Counted from the first letter of the stretch, positions 16,656 to 26,333 are shown. The stretch: DNA of 64,000 bases from CAXMQZ01 sp963707075 (GCA_963707075.1 CAVPOX010000002.1:682001-746000); one strand, 5' to 3'. The notes: a model not told the origin generated them from the sequence alone. Translations and numbers: made by a program.

Positions 16656-18959
16656 CTAGAGGGGCAGGTTCAACCGGCGCAGGATCTCCTTCCCGCGGGG
16701 ATCTGAATGAAGCGGGGTCAGCGCCGGGAACTTCACATACGCTGCCGGGCTGTTTCTTTCCTCACAAGCCAGCGCCCATTGCTCGAGGGCCTGATCGATA
16801 TCGCCGAGGCCAGTGAGAATCTGCGCCTTGCACAGAGGCGGTACATAGACGGTACGCGCTCTTTCGTGCAATCGCTGGAGCACCTCCCTGGCCTTGTCGG
16901 GAAGGCCGCCGATGCCATAGGCCCAACCCAACCAACTGAGATAGTAGCTGCCCTCCCCGGAAAGCGACACGGCGCGTTCCAGAGTCTCGATGGCCGCGTC
17001 GGTGCGCCCTGCAGCTCCGTAGGCGGCACCCAACTGCCACAGTGTAAAAAGGTAGGTCGCATCCAGTTCCCGAGCATTCTCCAGGACTCGGGCCGCCTGG
17101 TCGAACTGCCCGCGAGAGGTGTAGCACAATCCGATCGTGGTGAACGCGTAGGACGAGAGGGGATCGATCTCGAGCGCTCTTCTGGCAGCCGCCATCGCCT
17201 CCTCGTGCCGATTCAGACGAGACAGCAGGAACGCCTTCCAGCAGTGCGCCAGAACATGCGACGGATTGCCGGCTATGGCTCTCTTGAGATGAGCTTCAGC
17301 CTTGTCCCAGTCCCACCCGATGTTGACCTCGTACAATCCTGCCGCCGCCTGGACCTCCGGCAGCTCTGGAGCAAGCGCCATGGCCCGGCTTAACGCCTTC
17401 TCCGCCCGCTCGACTGCGATCTTGGGGTCGAGGTCGTAGAAAGCCAGGCTGCTGTAGGCATTGGCCAACCCGGCGTAGGCCAAACTATAGTTGGGGTCCT
17501 CCTGCGTGGCCTGCTCGAAGAAATCCGCCGCCTTTTGCAGTGAGCCCTGCTCCCGTTTGTACCAGTTGTGTTGTCCCTTGAGGTAAAGCTGGTAGGCCTC
17601 CAGAGAGTCGGTCGGTCTTTGCGGTGCTCTCTCCATTTCGGGCTTGTCGGCCTCAAAGAGCTTGCCCCGCAGGGCCTGCATGATGTGTTCCGAGATCTCG
17701 TCCTGCACGGCGAAGACATCGTCCATCGTGCGGTCATAGCGTTCGTTCCAGAGTTGAAATCCGCCGTCCACCTCGACCAGCTGAACCGTCACACGCAGGC
17801 GATTACCTGCTGTACGGACGCTGCCATCGAGCACCGCACCTACGTTGAGCGCCTGGCCCACCTCTCGGATGTCCTTGGCCTTGCCTTTGAACTGGAAAGC
17901 CGAAGCTCGGGCCGCCACCCGCAACCCCTGGATACGAGCCAGGGCATTGATGATCTCCTCGGCCATACCTTCACAGAAGTACTCTTGCTCCGGGTCCGGG
18001 CTCATATTGGTGAAGGGCAGAACGGCCACTGACGCCGGTCGATCTGCGCCTTCGGAGGGAGCCGATGTGACCACTCCCGAGACGCTCTCGCGGTCGAAAT
18101 CGGATATGGATTCCAGGGCGAAAGCGAGATCCCTCGCCGATTGGAATCGCTCCTCGACCACTTTCTCCAGACAACGGGCAAGGATCCTCTGCAGGGCTGG
18201 AGCCGCGACGACACCCGATTCGGAAAGCTCGGCCGGTGGGTCCCGGAGAATCGCTCCCATGAGCTCGGGAGTGCTGTCTCCCCGAAAGGGTCGACGGGCG
18301 GCAAGAATCTCATACAGAACCACGCCGAACGCGAAGATGTCGGAACGATGATCGACGTCCTCGCCGCGCAGCTGCTCGGGCGACATGTACGACAGCGTAC
18401 CCAGAATGGACCCGGCCGCCGAGTCTTCCATTGTCGGCGCAGCCGTATCCAACGATCCCGACAGGCCCAGAGGATTCTGTTTCGCCAAGCCAAAGTCGAG
18501 GATCTTCACCAGACCATCGGTCGTGAGGAAGATGTTCTCGGGCTTCAGGTCGCGATGTACGATCCCTTTGGCATGCGCCGCGGCGAGGCCTCTGGCAATC
18601 TGTAACGTCAGCTCGACGCCTTTCTGCGGTGAAAGGCGAATCCGCTGCAGTCTCTGGCGCAGTGTTTCGCCCTCCAACAGCTCCATGACTGCATAGGCAA
18701 TGCCGTCCGCCTGACCATAGTCGTGTATCGACAGGATGTTGGGATGGGTCAGCGCCGCGACCGCCTGAGCCTCGCGCTCGAAACGCGCCAGGGCCTCTTC
18801 ATCCTCAGCCAGCTGCCGGGACAGAACCTTGATCGCCACCTCGCGTTTAAGACGGGTATCCCGAGCTCGGAAGACCTCACCCATCCCACCCGCACCCAGA
18901 GATGCCAGAACCTCATAGGGTCCCAATCGTTGTCCCTTTTCCAGACTCAAAACCCGCAC
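16656..18959 (-). CDS. Ser/Thr protein kinase with TolB-like domain and TPR repeats, no membrane helix
   Basis: This 767-residue protein has a complete Hanks-type kinase domain (about residues 15-275): LGAGGMGEVF, VAIKVL, HRDLKPENIF, DFGLAKQ and GTLSYMSPEQ. A TolB-N-like domain follows (SVAVLPFTNMSPDPEQEYF, then GAVLDGSVRTAGNRLRVT, about 310-430), and then at least eight TPR units to the C-terminus. Unlike the kinase at 12028-14520 there is no hydrophobic span between the kinase and TolB-like parts, so the whole protein should be cytosolic. The TPR array probably recruits substrates. It is transcribed away from the acyl-CoA dehydrogenase gene across a 167-base gap. Confidence 0.88.
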   Translation of the reverse strand: MRVLSLEKGQRLGPYEVLASLGAGGMGEVFRARDTRLKREVAIKVLSRQLAEDEEALARFEREAQAVAALTHPNILSIHDYGQADGIAYAVMELLEGETLRQRLQRIRLSPQKGVELTLQIARGLAAAHAKGIVHRDLKPENIFLTTDGLVKILDFGLAKQNPLGLSGSLDTAAPTMEDSAAGSILGTLSYMSPEQLRGEDVDHRSDIFAFGVVLYEILAARRPFRGDSTPELMGAILRDPPAELSESGVVAAPALQRILARCLEKVVEERFQSARDLAFALESISDFDRESVSGVVTSAPSEGADRPASVAVLPFTNMSPDPEQEYFCEGMAEEIINALARIQGLRVAARASAFQFKGKAKDIREVGQALNVGAVLDGSVRTAGNRLRVTVQLVEVDGGFQLWNERYDRTMDDVFAVQDEISEHIMQALRGKLFEADKPEMERAPQRPTDSLEAYQLYLKGQHNWYKREQGSLQKAADFFEQATQEDPNYSLAYAGLANAYSSLAFYDLDPKIAVERAEKALSRAMALAPELPEVQAAAGLYEVNIGWDWDKAEAHLKRAIAGNPSHVLAHCWKAFLLSRLNRHEEAMAAARRALEIDPLSSYAFTTIGLCYTSRGQFDQAARVLENARELDATYLFTLWQLGAAYGAAGRTDAAIETLERAVSLSGEGSYYLSWLGWAYGIGGLPDKAREVLQRLHERARTVYVPPLCKAQILTGLGDIDQALEQWALACEERNSPAAYVKFPALTPLHSDPRGKEILRRLNLPL

Positions 18960-19126
18960 CTACCGGTGTAATTTCGTTCTCGCGTGCGTGCGATGCTACA
19001 CTGCCGCGCAACGTCCTGAAGACAGATCGCCACCCAGCTACTCGTGATGGCGAGCTGCAGATCCTCGAGATGGCAAGTGCCAACTGGAGCTGATTTTGTC
19101 ACAGCCTCAAACGAAGGAGAGTGAAG

Positions 19127-20299
19127 ATGTCTGACAGCTGGAGCATCCCTGAAGAGATTCTCGAACGGTGTCACGAACGGGCACCGATGTACGACCGCGA
19201 AAACCGCTTCTGCCAGGAAGACTTTGACGAGCTCAAGGAAGCCGGCTATCTGAACATGGCAGTTCCCAAGGAGATGGGCGGGCTTGGCATGAGCATGACC
19301 GAGGTCAACCAACAGACCCAACTTCTGGCTTACCACGCTCCGGCCACTGCCCTGTGTATCAACATGCACATCTACTGGACCGGGGTCGCCGCATCGCTGA
19401 AGGCCAACGGCGACAATTCCCTGGACTGGTTGCTGGAGGAGTCGGTTGCGGGTGAGGTTTTCGCAGCGGGGCACTCCGAAACCGGTAACACGGTACCGCT
19501 GTTGCTCTCCACCACCACTGCTGAAAGAGTCGACGGCGGCTACAGGTTCACAGGCCGCAAGGGCTTCACGAGCCTCAGCCCGGTCTGGACCCGACTGGGG
19601 CTCCACGGCATCGACACCAGCGATCCCGAGAACCCCAAAATCATCCATGGCTTTCTCGACCGCGGCGCCGAGGGCATCGAGGTCGAAGAGGTCTGGGATG
19701 TCATGGGAATGCGGGCAACCGGGAGTGAGAACACCGCTCTCGACGGCGCTTTTGTGCCGGACGACCGTATCGCCAGAATCGTTCCTGCGGGCGCCGCCGG
19801 CGTCGATCTGTTCATCCTCGGTATCTTCGCCTGGGCCCTTTCTGGATTCGGTGGTATCTATCTCGGCCTTTCGCAGCGCATCCGTGACTTGATTGTCAAA
19901 CAGGTCACCAGCAAGGGCGCCGTGGGCATGACGCGAACGATGGCCTATCACCCCGAGGTCCAACGCAAGATCGCCATGATAGTGATGAATCTCGAAGCCA
20001 TGGCGCCCCAGCTGCGCGAGATGACCGACGACTGGTCCAACGGCGTCGATCATGGGCCTTATTGGGTGGTCAAGATCGTCGGGACCAAATACAACCTGGT
20101 CGAGGCGGCATGGAGAATCGCCGATCTCGCCATGGACACCTCAAGCGGCTATGGCATGTTCAAAAAGGCCGAGCTCGAGCGCCTTTTTCGGGACTGCCGC
20201 GCCGGAAGATTTCACCCGGCCACGGCGATACTCGCCTACGAACTGATCGGCAAGGGCGTCCTCGGAATCGATCCCGACGAGCAGCCGCGCTGGGGCTGA
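19127..20299 (+). CDS. Acyl-CoA dehydrogenase family flavoprotein
   Basis: The protein has about 390 residues. The ATG at 19127 is chosen over the GTG at 19121 because the AAGGAG ribosome site is 8 bases away. The fold elements of FAD-dependent acyl-CoA dehydrogenases are visible: a helical N-terminal domain (VPKEMGGLGMSMTEV), the mid beta-domain (AAGHSETGNT, TGRKGFTSLSP, MGMRATGSEN) and a C-terminal helical domain (LFRDCRAGRFHPATAI). The YEG segment with the catalytic Glu of classical acyl-CoA dehydrogenases is not recognisable, so it may belong to the DszC/monooxygenase-like side of the family. It is alone on its strand, with no neighbouring beta-oxidation genes, so its substrate is open. 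Confidence 0.8.
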   Translation: MSDSWSIPEEILERCHERAPMYDRENRFCQEDFDELKEAGYLNMAVPKEMGGLGMSMTEVNQQTQLLAYHAPATALCINMHIYWTGVAASLKANGDNSLDWLLEESVAGEVFAAGHSETGNTVPLLLSTTTAERVDGGYRFTGRKGFTSLSPVWTRLGLHGIDTSDPENPKIIHGFLDRGAEGIEVEEVWDVMGMRATGSENTALDGAFVPDDRIARIVPAGAAGVDLFILGIFAWALSGFGGIYLGLSQRIRDLIVKQVTSKGAVGMTRTMAYHPEVQRKIAMIVMNLEAMAPQLREMTDDWSNGVDHGPYWVVKIVGTKYNLVEAAWRIADLAMDTSSGYGMFKKAELERLFRDCRAGRFHPATAILAYELIGKGVLGIDPDEQPRWG

Positions 20300-20302
20300 G
20301 CT

Positions 20303-22858
20303 TCAATCGAGCCGCGGACGAGCCGCGAGCTCCGCCTGGATCTGGCGGAACCGCGGCTCGCTTCGCACCGACTCGAACATCAAGTCGCCAGCCAACCGGG
20401 GGACCTCCGTCCAGCCAGCCTGAATTGCCTGTTCCATCGCCTGCAGGGCTTCCTCGACTCGATGTGAAAGTGCCAGGTAGCTTGCCAACTCCATGTGAAT
20501 CTGAGCATCTCCCGAGTCCCAGATGCCACTGAAATCATGGTCCGCCTTGGTCTCCATGAGCTCGAGCGCCTTCTGGTAGGCGGCGTCAGCCTCCCGCCTC
20601 ATCCCCAGTCCGTAGAATGCCTTGGCGAGCCCGACGTTCGACCGTAGCAGCGCCCAGCCAATCCCGAGCGAGCGCGGGCTCACGCTGACCTGCTCCTGGG
20701 CCGCCCGGAAAGACCGCAAGGCATCGTTGCGGTGTCCCTGTCGCATCAGGACATCGCCCTTCCAGCAATGCGCCAGAGCATTGCAGGCCGGAGTGTAGAC
20801 GTGCACCGTCTCGCCTGAAACCCGAAACGCCTTGTCCAGTAGACGCGACGCCTCATCCACCTCTCCCTGCCGGAATGCAACCCTTGCCAGCATACCGATA
20901 GCTCCCACGAACCTGCCCAACTCGAAGGTCCCCGATTCCTCGATTTCCGCGGCGATCTCGAGACAGGCTCGCGCCTTCGCATATTGCCCATCACCAAGAA
21001 GAATCGCTCCCTGAATCTGAAAACCTGGCTGATACCGGGGCGCCAGGGCCGTCACTTCCCGCAGGCGGTCGAGGGCTTCCTGATAGCCGCTCGTATCGAA
21101 GGCATCGACCCCCTGCAGCCACAGAGCGACACCCAGGAAATAGTGGCTTTGCGGATTATCCGTCTCCAGCTCGATCGCTCTCCTGCCGCTGGCGATGGCC
21201 TCCTCGTAGCGTCGCTCGCGCGAGTAGGCGTAGGACAGCCACCCGTGCGGATCGCCCAGCTCGGCGTCGAGCTCGACGGCTCTCTGGAGGTGTTCGACCG
21301 CGACATCGAGCTCCCTGGGATCGGTGGTGGCAATGAATCGAAAGCAATGCAGTTGCCCCAGCGAGGAGTAGGCCAGGGCATACTCGGGATCCAGCTCGAC
21401 GGCCTTGCCAAGATAGTTCACCGCCTCGGCCATGCCCTCCGGATCCATGCTGTAGACCAGCTCCCGCGCCTTCGCGCAGTACTCGTAGGCCTCGAGATCG
21501 AGTGTTTCCGGCCTCTCGATCTCCCGTACCTCGGAGTCGCTCACTTCGAGATCCAACGACCCCAGGAATGCCTTCAGAATCTCGTCCTGAAGCGCGAAGA
21601 TCTCCTGCATGGAACCGTCGAGCTTGACCGTTCTGACTACCAGACCGTCGGTGGCGTCGAGACACTGAGCTGTGAGCCGGATCGCCTCTCCCAGCTTCTG
21701 AAAAGCTCCCGAGATCAACCATCGCGCGCCGAGCCGAGCTCCCAACTGCTCGAGCTCATCATCACCCAATTGCGTCACATCGCTCTCACCGAGCACCTTC
21801 TGAATCTTCTGCCGGCTGGTCACCTTGAGCGAAGCGATCTTCTTCAGATCCACCGAAAGGGTCTCGGCGATCCCACCGGAAAGCCAGTCGGCCATCGGAT
21901 CTCCCGTGATATTGGAGAAAGGGAACACGGCTACGGCATCGGCCCGCGCGGAATCCTGAGTGCTCGCTGGGGCTGACGGGCGGTCAGACTGCACCAGGGT
22001 TGGCTGGTCATCGGAATACAACAGGGTCGGTTGTGAAGGCAGATCCCGCACCTCGTCGGCAATTGCCTGGAGTTGATCTCGCAACGCCGCTACCGTGAAT
22101 GTGCGCGCCTCTGTGTTCTTCGCCAGGGCCTGCCGCAGGAGGAGGTCGAATCCCCCAATGGAACTGGCAATCGCCGGCAAGGGTGGCTCTGTATGCAGGA
22201 TCGAATAGACCACGGCACCCTCGTTGTCGCCGCCGAAGGCGGCCCTGCCGGTGAGCATTTCGTACAGCACAGTTCCCAGGGCCCAGACATCGGCCCGTTG
22301 ATCGACGCTCTCCCCCCGCAGTTGCTCCGGCGACATGTAGTTGAGGGTTCCCATGGAGGTCCCGGTCCGCGTGAGCTTGGTCGATCCCGCGACCTTGGCC
22401 AGGCCGAAATCGAGGATCTTGGCCTCGCCGCGCCGGGTAATGAAGATGTTGGCCGGCTTGATATCTCGGTGCAGAATGCCCCGTTCGTGGGCGACGATCA
22501 GTCCGTCGGCTACCTGTAGGCCGAGAGCCGCCACCTCAGGGGCCGCCATCGGGCCCCGCGCGATGCGCTCTTTTAGACTCTCCCCTTCGTAGAAAGCCAT
22601 GACGATGAACAACTGTCCGTCTTCGGCTTCCTCGATCTCGTGAATGGTGCAGATGTTGGCATGATCGAGGGCCGACGCCGCACGGGCCTCGTTGACGAAT
22701 CGCCGTCTGATCTCCGCATCGACAGCGAACTGCGGTGGCAGGAACTTCAGCGCCACGAATCGATCCAGCCGCTGGTCGTGGCCCTTGTAAACCACCCCCA
22801 TGCCGCCGGCGCCCAGCAGCTCGACGATCTTGTAGTGGGAAAGCGTCTTGCCGATCAC
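20303..22858 (-). CDS. Ser/Thr protein kinase with TolB-like domain and long TPR region
   Basis: This 851-residue protein has a GTG start. The kinase domain spans about 8-270, with LGAGGMGVVY, VALKFL, HRDIKPANIF, DFGLAK and GTLNYMSPEQ. A Ser/Thr/Asp-rich linker leads to a TolB-N-like domain (AVAVFPFSNITGDPMADWL, WLISGAFQKLGE; about 320-450) and then TPR-like helices to the end. No membrane span was found. The stop faces that of the acyl-CoA dehydrogenase with only 3 bases between. The start is 37 bases from the stop of the third exported kinase-like gene, so both could share a transcript. The substrate is unknown. Confidence 0.87.
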   Translation of the reverse strand: MIGKTLSHYKIVELLGAGGMGVVYKGHDQRLDRFVALKFLPPQFAVDAEIRRRFVNEARAASALDHANICTIHEIEEAEDGQLFIVMAFYEGESLKERIARGPMAAPEVAALGLQVADGLIVAHERGILHRDIKPANIFITRRGEAKILDFGLAKVAGSTKLTRTGTSMGTLNYMSPEQLRGESVDQRADVWALGTVLYEMLTGRAAFGGDNEGAVVYSILHTEPPLPAIASSIGGFDLLLRQALAKNTEARTFTVAALRDQLQAIADEVRDLPSQPTLLYSDDQPTLVQSDRPSAPASTQDSARADAVAVFPFSNITGDPMADWLSGGIAETLSVDLKKIASLKVTSRQKIQKVLGESDVTQLGDDELEQLGARLGARWLISGAFQKLGEAIRLTAQCLDATDGLVVRTVKLDGSMQEIFALQDEILKAFLGSLDLEVSDSEVREIERPETLDLEAYEYCAKARELVYSMDPEGMAEAVNYLGKAVELDPEYALAYSSLGQLHCFRFIATTDPRELDVAVEHLQRAVELDAELGDPHGWLSYAYSRERRYEEAIASGRRAIELETDNPQSHYFLGVALWLQGVDAFDTSGYQEALDRLREVTALAPRYQPGFQIQGAILLGDGQYAKARACLEIAAEIEESGTFELGRFVGAIGMLARVAFRQGEVDEASRLLDKAFRVSGETVHVYTPACNALAHCWKGDVLMRQGHRNDALRSFRAAQEQVSVSPRSLGIGWALLRSNVGLAKAFYGLGMRREADAAYQKALELMETKADHDFSGIWDSGDAQIHMELASYLALSHRVEEALQAMEQAIQAGWTEVPRLAGDLMFESVRSEPRFRQIQAELAARPRLD

Positions 22859-22895
22859 AGAGGCTCGCGATCTCGACTCGGCTCCAGCGCGACGC

Positions 22896-23741
22896 TCAGA
22901 GGCTGGGCTTGTCGAAAAGAAAGCTCGCCTCGCCGCGGACCTCTATCTGAGCGGCAATGGCGTCGACAAGCAGATCACGGCGCTCCAAGAGCTCCGATCT
23001 GTAATTCTTGACGTAGGGCCCAACCGCCTCGAGAATAGCCGCGTCCGAGGTGTTCTGCAGCTTGTTCCAGAGCTCCCGGCTGCAGCCGGTAATCTTGTCT
23101 GGATACTTCAGTTCAGTCTGACCAGCGAAACTGCGTGTCTGATCGATAAACCAGACCTTGTTCTTGCTGTCGATGATGATGTTGCCGGGGTTGCGATCGG
23201 TATTGGCGATCAGGTTGTCGAAAATCACCATGTCCATGACCTGCTTTTCGAAGGTCTCCGGATCAGCCGGCGTCTCTCCCGCCTTTCTCCGCGCCGCATC
23301 GGTCGTAGCGTTCTCGATCCAGATCTGCATGCTGCCGCCCTTACGCCGCACTACCGGAGGCACGTTGTCCAGACCGAGCAAGAGGCCCAGATGGTAGGCA
23401 GCGAGCTCCGACAGGTAGGAATCGACAAAACCACCCCCGGGCGAGTCCTTTATTTCATAGCTGGTCCGCAAAATGGCATGGGCCTCGTTGCTGCCTTGCT
23501 GGAGCTTGACTTTGCGCTTCTGTTTGTTCGTTCCGGCCGCCAGCTTCTCCTTCCAGGCGATATCGGCCTGGTCGAGAAAGGCCTCGACCTCCTCGTAGGT
23601 CGAGAAGGGCAGAACCTCACCGTTAGAGCCGAGAAATGCCCCTTCCGCCGCGGCGAGTGGCCCGGCCAAACCCACCAACCAGGCAGCGCTCACCAAGGCG
23701 ACAACGAAACAGACCAGACATCTGGCAACTCGAAGACTCAT
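22896..23741 (-). CDS. Exported atypical kinase-like protein (FAM20/HipA/PI4K-type), second stand-alone copy
   Basis: The 281-residue protein has a clear signal peptide (hydrophobic core CFVVALVSAAWLVGLAG, cleavage near LAAAEG). It repeats the family plan seen at 2035-2940 and 3042-5213: a KRKVKLQQG strand pair, SELAAYHLGLLLG, NVPPVVRR, QIWIEN, then NTDRNPGN (Asp182, Asn187) and VWFIDQTRSF (Asp200). The HTR of the other two copies is QTR here. The start overlaps the stop of the upstream secreted hydrolase by 4 bases (ATGA), which indicates coupling, and a Ser/Thr kinase follows 37 bases downstream. It is about 18 kb away from the other two copies, so it is a dispersed paralogue. Kinase activity is inferred from the motif set. 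Confidence 0.7.
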   Translation of the reverse strand: MSLRVARCLVCFVVALVSAAWLVGLAGPLAAAEGAFLGSNGEVLPFSTYEEVEAFLDQADIAWKEKLAAGTNKQKRKVKLQQGSNEAHAILRTSYEIKDSPGGGFVDSYLSELAAYHLGLLLGLDNVPPVVRRKGGSMQIWIENATTDAARRKAGETPADPETFEKQVMDMVIFDNLIANTDRNPGNIIIDSKNKVWFIDQTRSFAGQTELKYPDKITGCSRELWNKLQNTSDAAILEAVGPYVKNYRSELLERRDLLVDAIAAQIEVRGEASFLFDKPSL

Positions 23742-25381
23742 AGCATTCCTCCTGGTTCTGGACGGATTCTATCCCGGAAAGATTGCGATTTCCCTTCCGC
23801 CAGTCCAGCCCGATCTCCGCCACTCTGATCGAGAAACTCGATGCCCCGGGCGAACCACTCGTTCTCGACCGGGTGGTAGTGGCTGGCACCCGGAATCGTC
23901 AGGATCTCGACATTCTGGAATCCGTCGTCGACCATCTGGTTGAAGATCGCCCGGGTTTGAGAGCGATTGAAGTCCAGTTCGCCGGTCAGCAGAACCAGCC
24001 TGCTGCTCTGCTTGACACTGCGCGCGATCTCTCGCGACGGGGCCGGAAACGCTGCTGGCCAGTGAGCTCCTGGCATGTGGGCTATGGCGACCGGTTGCCA
24101 GTAATCGCAGCCGAACAGGGAGAAACCCCCCCTGAAGACCTCCGCGTACAACAGGGCCAAGGTGCTGGTCACCCGGCCACCGCCGGAGTAGCCCGCCGCG
24201 TAAATACGGTCGGTGTCGATGCGGTAGTAACGCTGCATGTTGTGAACTGCGTCCAGAGCCAGCAGCACCCGGAACCAAAGTGGTCGAAGATTGCCGCTGT
24301 GATCGGCGCCGACCCAGATCAGCCCCTTCTCGTCGAGCACCTCCCTGACCTCGTCGCGAGCGAATCCACCGTATGGAAGCGGGCTGATCCACACCAGCAG
24401 CCCAAAACCAGCAGCAGGAGGTTCTCCTTCAGGCACGTAGACCTGGAAACTCTCTACGCGCAAGTCGTAGCGCCCACCGGCGGGATCGTTCTCCTCGACA
24501 TACTCTTGATCGATGCCGAGTCTTTCGACCAGCAAGGGCAGGCCGCCCTGCGGGCTCGACTGATCGAATACCACTCGGTAACGGCCTCGTCTGCCCGCCG
24601 CAGGGGGCTCGACCGGCAACTCGTCGAGCCGGGTATCGTTGGCGAGCGGATCCGCCATTGTCTCCCCCGGCTCCGGCCCAAGCCCGGCAACCTGCCCCTG
24701 ATCCAGGGATGACAGGAATGCCTCCGCTTGCTCCGACCTGTTCAGCTGCATCGCGACCGACCGGTAGAGTTGGCGACTCGTCGCGTCCTCCGGAGCCAGG
24801 AGCAGTGCCTGCTCCAGGGCGGCCACGCACGGGTCCCACTCCTGCTGCAGGTAGTGAGTCCGGGCTACGGCCCGCAGCACTTCGGGCTGCGACTCGACCG
24901 GAAGCATCGTCAGCGCTTTTTCATACTCCTGGCGGGCCCGTTCCGGATACCCCTGTTCGAGCAAATCGTTGCCCATCTCGATCCAATTCGTGATCGACTG
25001 CACGCTCGTACCGAAGATCGGCGTCACTTCATCCAGAGGTCGAAGCGCCACGGAGACCGGGTCGGCACCCGTGCGGCTCACGTCGAACCAGCCCACGGAG
25101 GTGCGAAAACCTCGGGCCTTCACCGTGATCTCCCACCTTCCGGTTGACACCTCGACCAGGGCCCAACGTCCCTGTGCGTCGGTGACGACCGACCTCGTCG
25201 AGGCAGGCGCCTGCGAACGAGCCACGGTCACACTGGCGGCGGCGACAGGTCGATCGTCGAGGTCTGTGATTCGGCCGGCCACGCGAGCGGCAGGCGGATG
25301 CTCCTGAGCTGCCAGACTCACGGCAAGCATCAGGAAGGCAAGGAGAGCGATGGACGGGCTGCGGGTCGACAACGTGGGCAA
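23738..25381 (-). CDS. Secreted alpha/beta-hydrolase with carboxypeptidase-regulatory-like and TPR N-terminal regions
   Basis: The protein has 547 residues from a TTG start, which places a signal peptide first (IALLAFLMLAVSLAAQ). Residues about 33-115 form a carboxypeptidase-regulatory-like beta domain (VAGRITDLDDRPVAAASVTV). Residues about 130-215 carry TPR-like helices. From about 265 onward there is an alpha/beta hydrolase of the PHB-depolymerase/feruloyl-esterase type with the nucleophile elbow GYSGGG, a probable acid in LTGELDFNRS and His in GASHYHP. The joined parts suggest an envelope-anchored or periplasmic esterase. It is coupled to the downstream exported kinase by an ATGA overlap, and squalene synthase ends 13 bases upstream. 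The substrate is unknown. Confidence 0.75.
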   Translation of the reverse strand: MPTLSTRSPSIALLAFLMLAVSLAAQEHPPAARVAGRITDLDDRPVAAASVTVARSQAPASTRSVVTDAQGRWALVEVSTGRWEITVKARGFRTSVGWFDVSRTGADPVSVALRPLDEVTPIFGTSVQSITNWIEMGNDLLEQGYPERARQEYEKALTMLPVESQPEVLRAVARTHYLQQEWDPCVAALEQALLLAPEDATSRQLYRSVAMQLNRSEQAEAFLSSLDQGQVAGLGPEPGETMADPLANDTRLDELPVEPPAAGRRGRYRVVFDQSSPQGGLPLLVERLGIDQEYVEENDPAGGRYDLRVESFQVYVPEGEPPAAGFGLLVWISPLPYGGFARDEVREVLDEKGLIWVGADHSGNLRPLWFRVLLALDAVHNMQRYYRIDTDRIYAAGYSGGGRVTSTLALLYAEVFRGGFSLFGCDYWQPVAIAHMPGAHWPAAFPAPSREIARSVKQSSRLVLLTGELDFNRSQTRAIFNQMVDDGFQNVEILTIPGASHYHPVENEWFARGIEFLDQSGGDRAGLAEGKSQSFRDRIRPEPGGML

Positions 25382-25394
25382 ATCGGGGCGAGCC

Positions 25395-26333
25395 TCAGAG
25401 CTCGGGCGGAATCACCGCCGGCGCACCCCGGCGTACGGCCTTCTTGAGGCGCTGATGAATGGCAAACACCTGGGGCCGCGACAGCTTCGCGCCGGGGCCC
25501 TTTTCCTCGACCACCGCCAGGGTCGCCCAGGCCAGCTCCACAGGCAACCCGGTGAACATGACGATGCCGTCCGGGCCCCCGGCCTCCTGAATGGCCAGTG
25601 TGTACTCGGTGGCCGCCAGCAGATCTGCCCGGGCCAGACCGAAGAACTCCTGCCGCCCGATGCCGGTTGGCAGGTAATTCCTTCCTTCAACCGCGTCATC
25701 GGCCGAATCCTTGAGAATATTGACCAACTGCAGGCCCTCGCCGAACTGAGCATCGCGTTGTCGGAGATAGTCGCCTATCGAGTCGAGGTGTTCCCTTTCG
25801 AGCACGAAAAGGTCGGTGAGCATTTCACCGACGATGCCAGCCACGATGTAGCAATAGTCCTGGACGTCCGCAAGAGTGCCAAGTCGCAACACGCCATCGG
25901 AACCGGTCCGTTCGACCACCGAGGCCATACCAATCGAGGTGCGAATCGTGTGATGGGCAACGACGGTCTGGGCCGCTTGTGAAAGTGACAGGTGCCCGGC
26001 GATCACGTCTGGCGTCCGTTCCAGTAGCTCCAGATACCCGGCATGATCGGATGGTGGGTTACGCATCCATTGACGGGTCAACCGCTGCGCCTGCTCGACC
26101 GACGGGTCCTCCATCAGCTCGACAAACTCCAGCAAGGCCGCCTTTTGCTGAGGCTTCTCCCATTGCACACTGGCGTCTTCGAAGGTATCGGCGATCCGAA
26201 ACAGCAGATAGGCGACGGTAACCTCGCTCAACGTCGGCTCTGGCAGGAGCGGAATGGCCAACGCGAAGGTTCGACTGGTCTTGACCAGCAGGTCCTGGAG
26301 CAGGGTGCTGTTATCGAGCTCGGATTCAGGCAT
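25395..26333 (-). CDS. Squalene synthase (squalene/phytoene synthase family)
   Basis: This 312-residue protein is a head-to-head prenyl synthase. It shows the first Asp-rich motif DTFED (about residues 49-53), the substrate-contact stretch YCYIVAGIVGEML, which resembles eukaryote-type squalene synthase (YCHYVAGLVG), and the second motif NILKDSADD. It should condense two farnesyl diphosphates through presqualene diphosphate. It is the last gene of the mevalonate-hopanoid run and no HpnC, HpnD or HpnE homologue is present in the window, so squalene for the cyclase at 36868-38862 is probably made by this one NADPH-dependent enzyme. A phytoene-type or dehydrosqualene product cannot be fully excluded. 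Confidence 0.85.
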   Translation of the reverse strand: MPESELDNSTLLQDLLVKTSRTFALAIPLLPEPTLSEVTVAYLLFRIADTFEDASVQWEKPQQKAALLEFVELMEDPSVEQAQRLTRQWMRNPPSDHAGYLELLERTPDVIAGHLSLSQAAQTVVAHHTIRTSIGMASVVERTGSDGVLRLGTLADVQDYCYIVAGIVGEMLTDLFVLEREHLDSIGDYLRQRDAQFGEGLQLVNILKDSADDAVEGRNYLPTGIGRQEFFGLARADLLAATEYTLAIQEAGGPDGIVMFTGLPVELAWATLAVVEEKGPGAKLSRPQVFAIHQRLKKAVRRGAPAVIPPEL

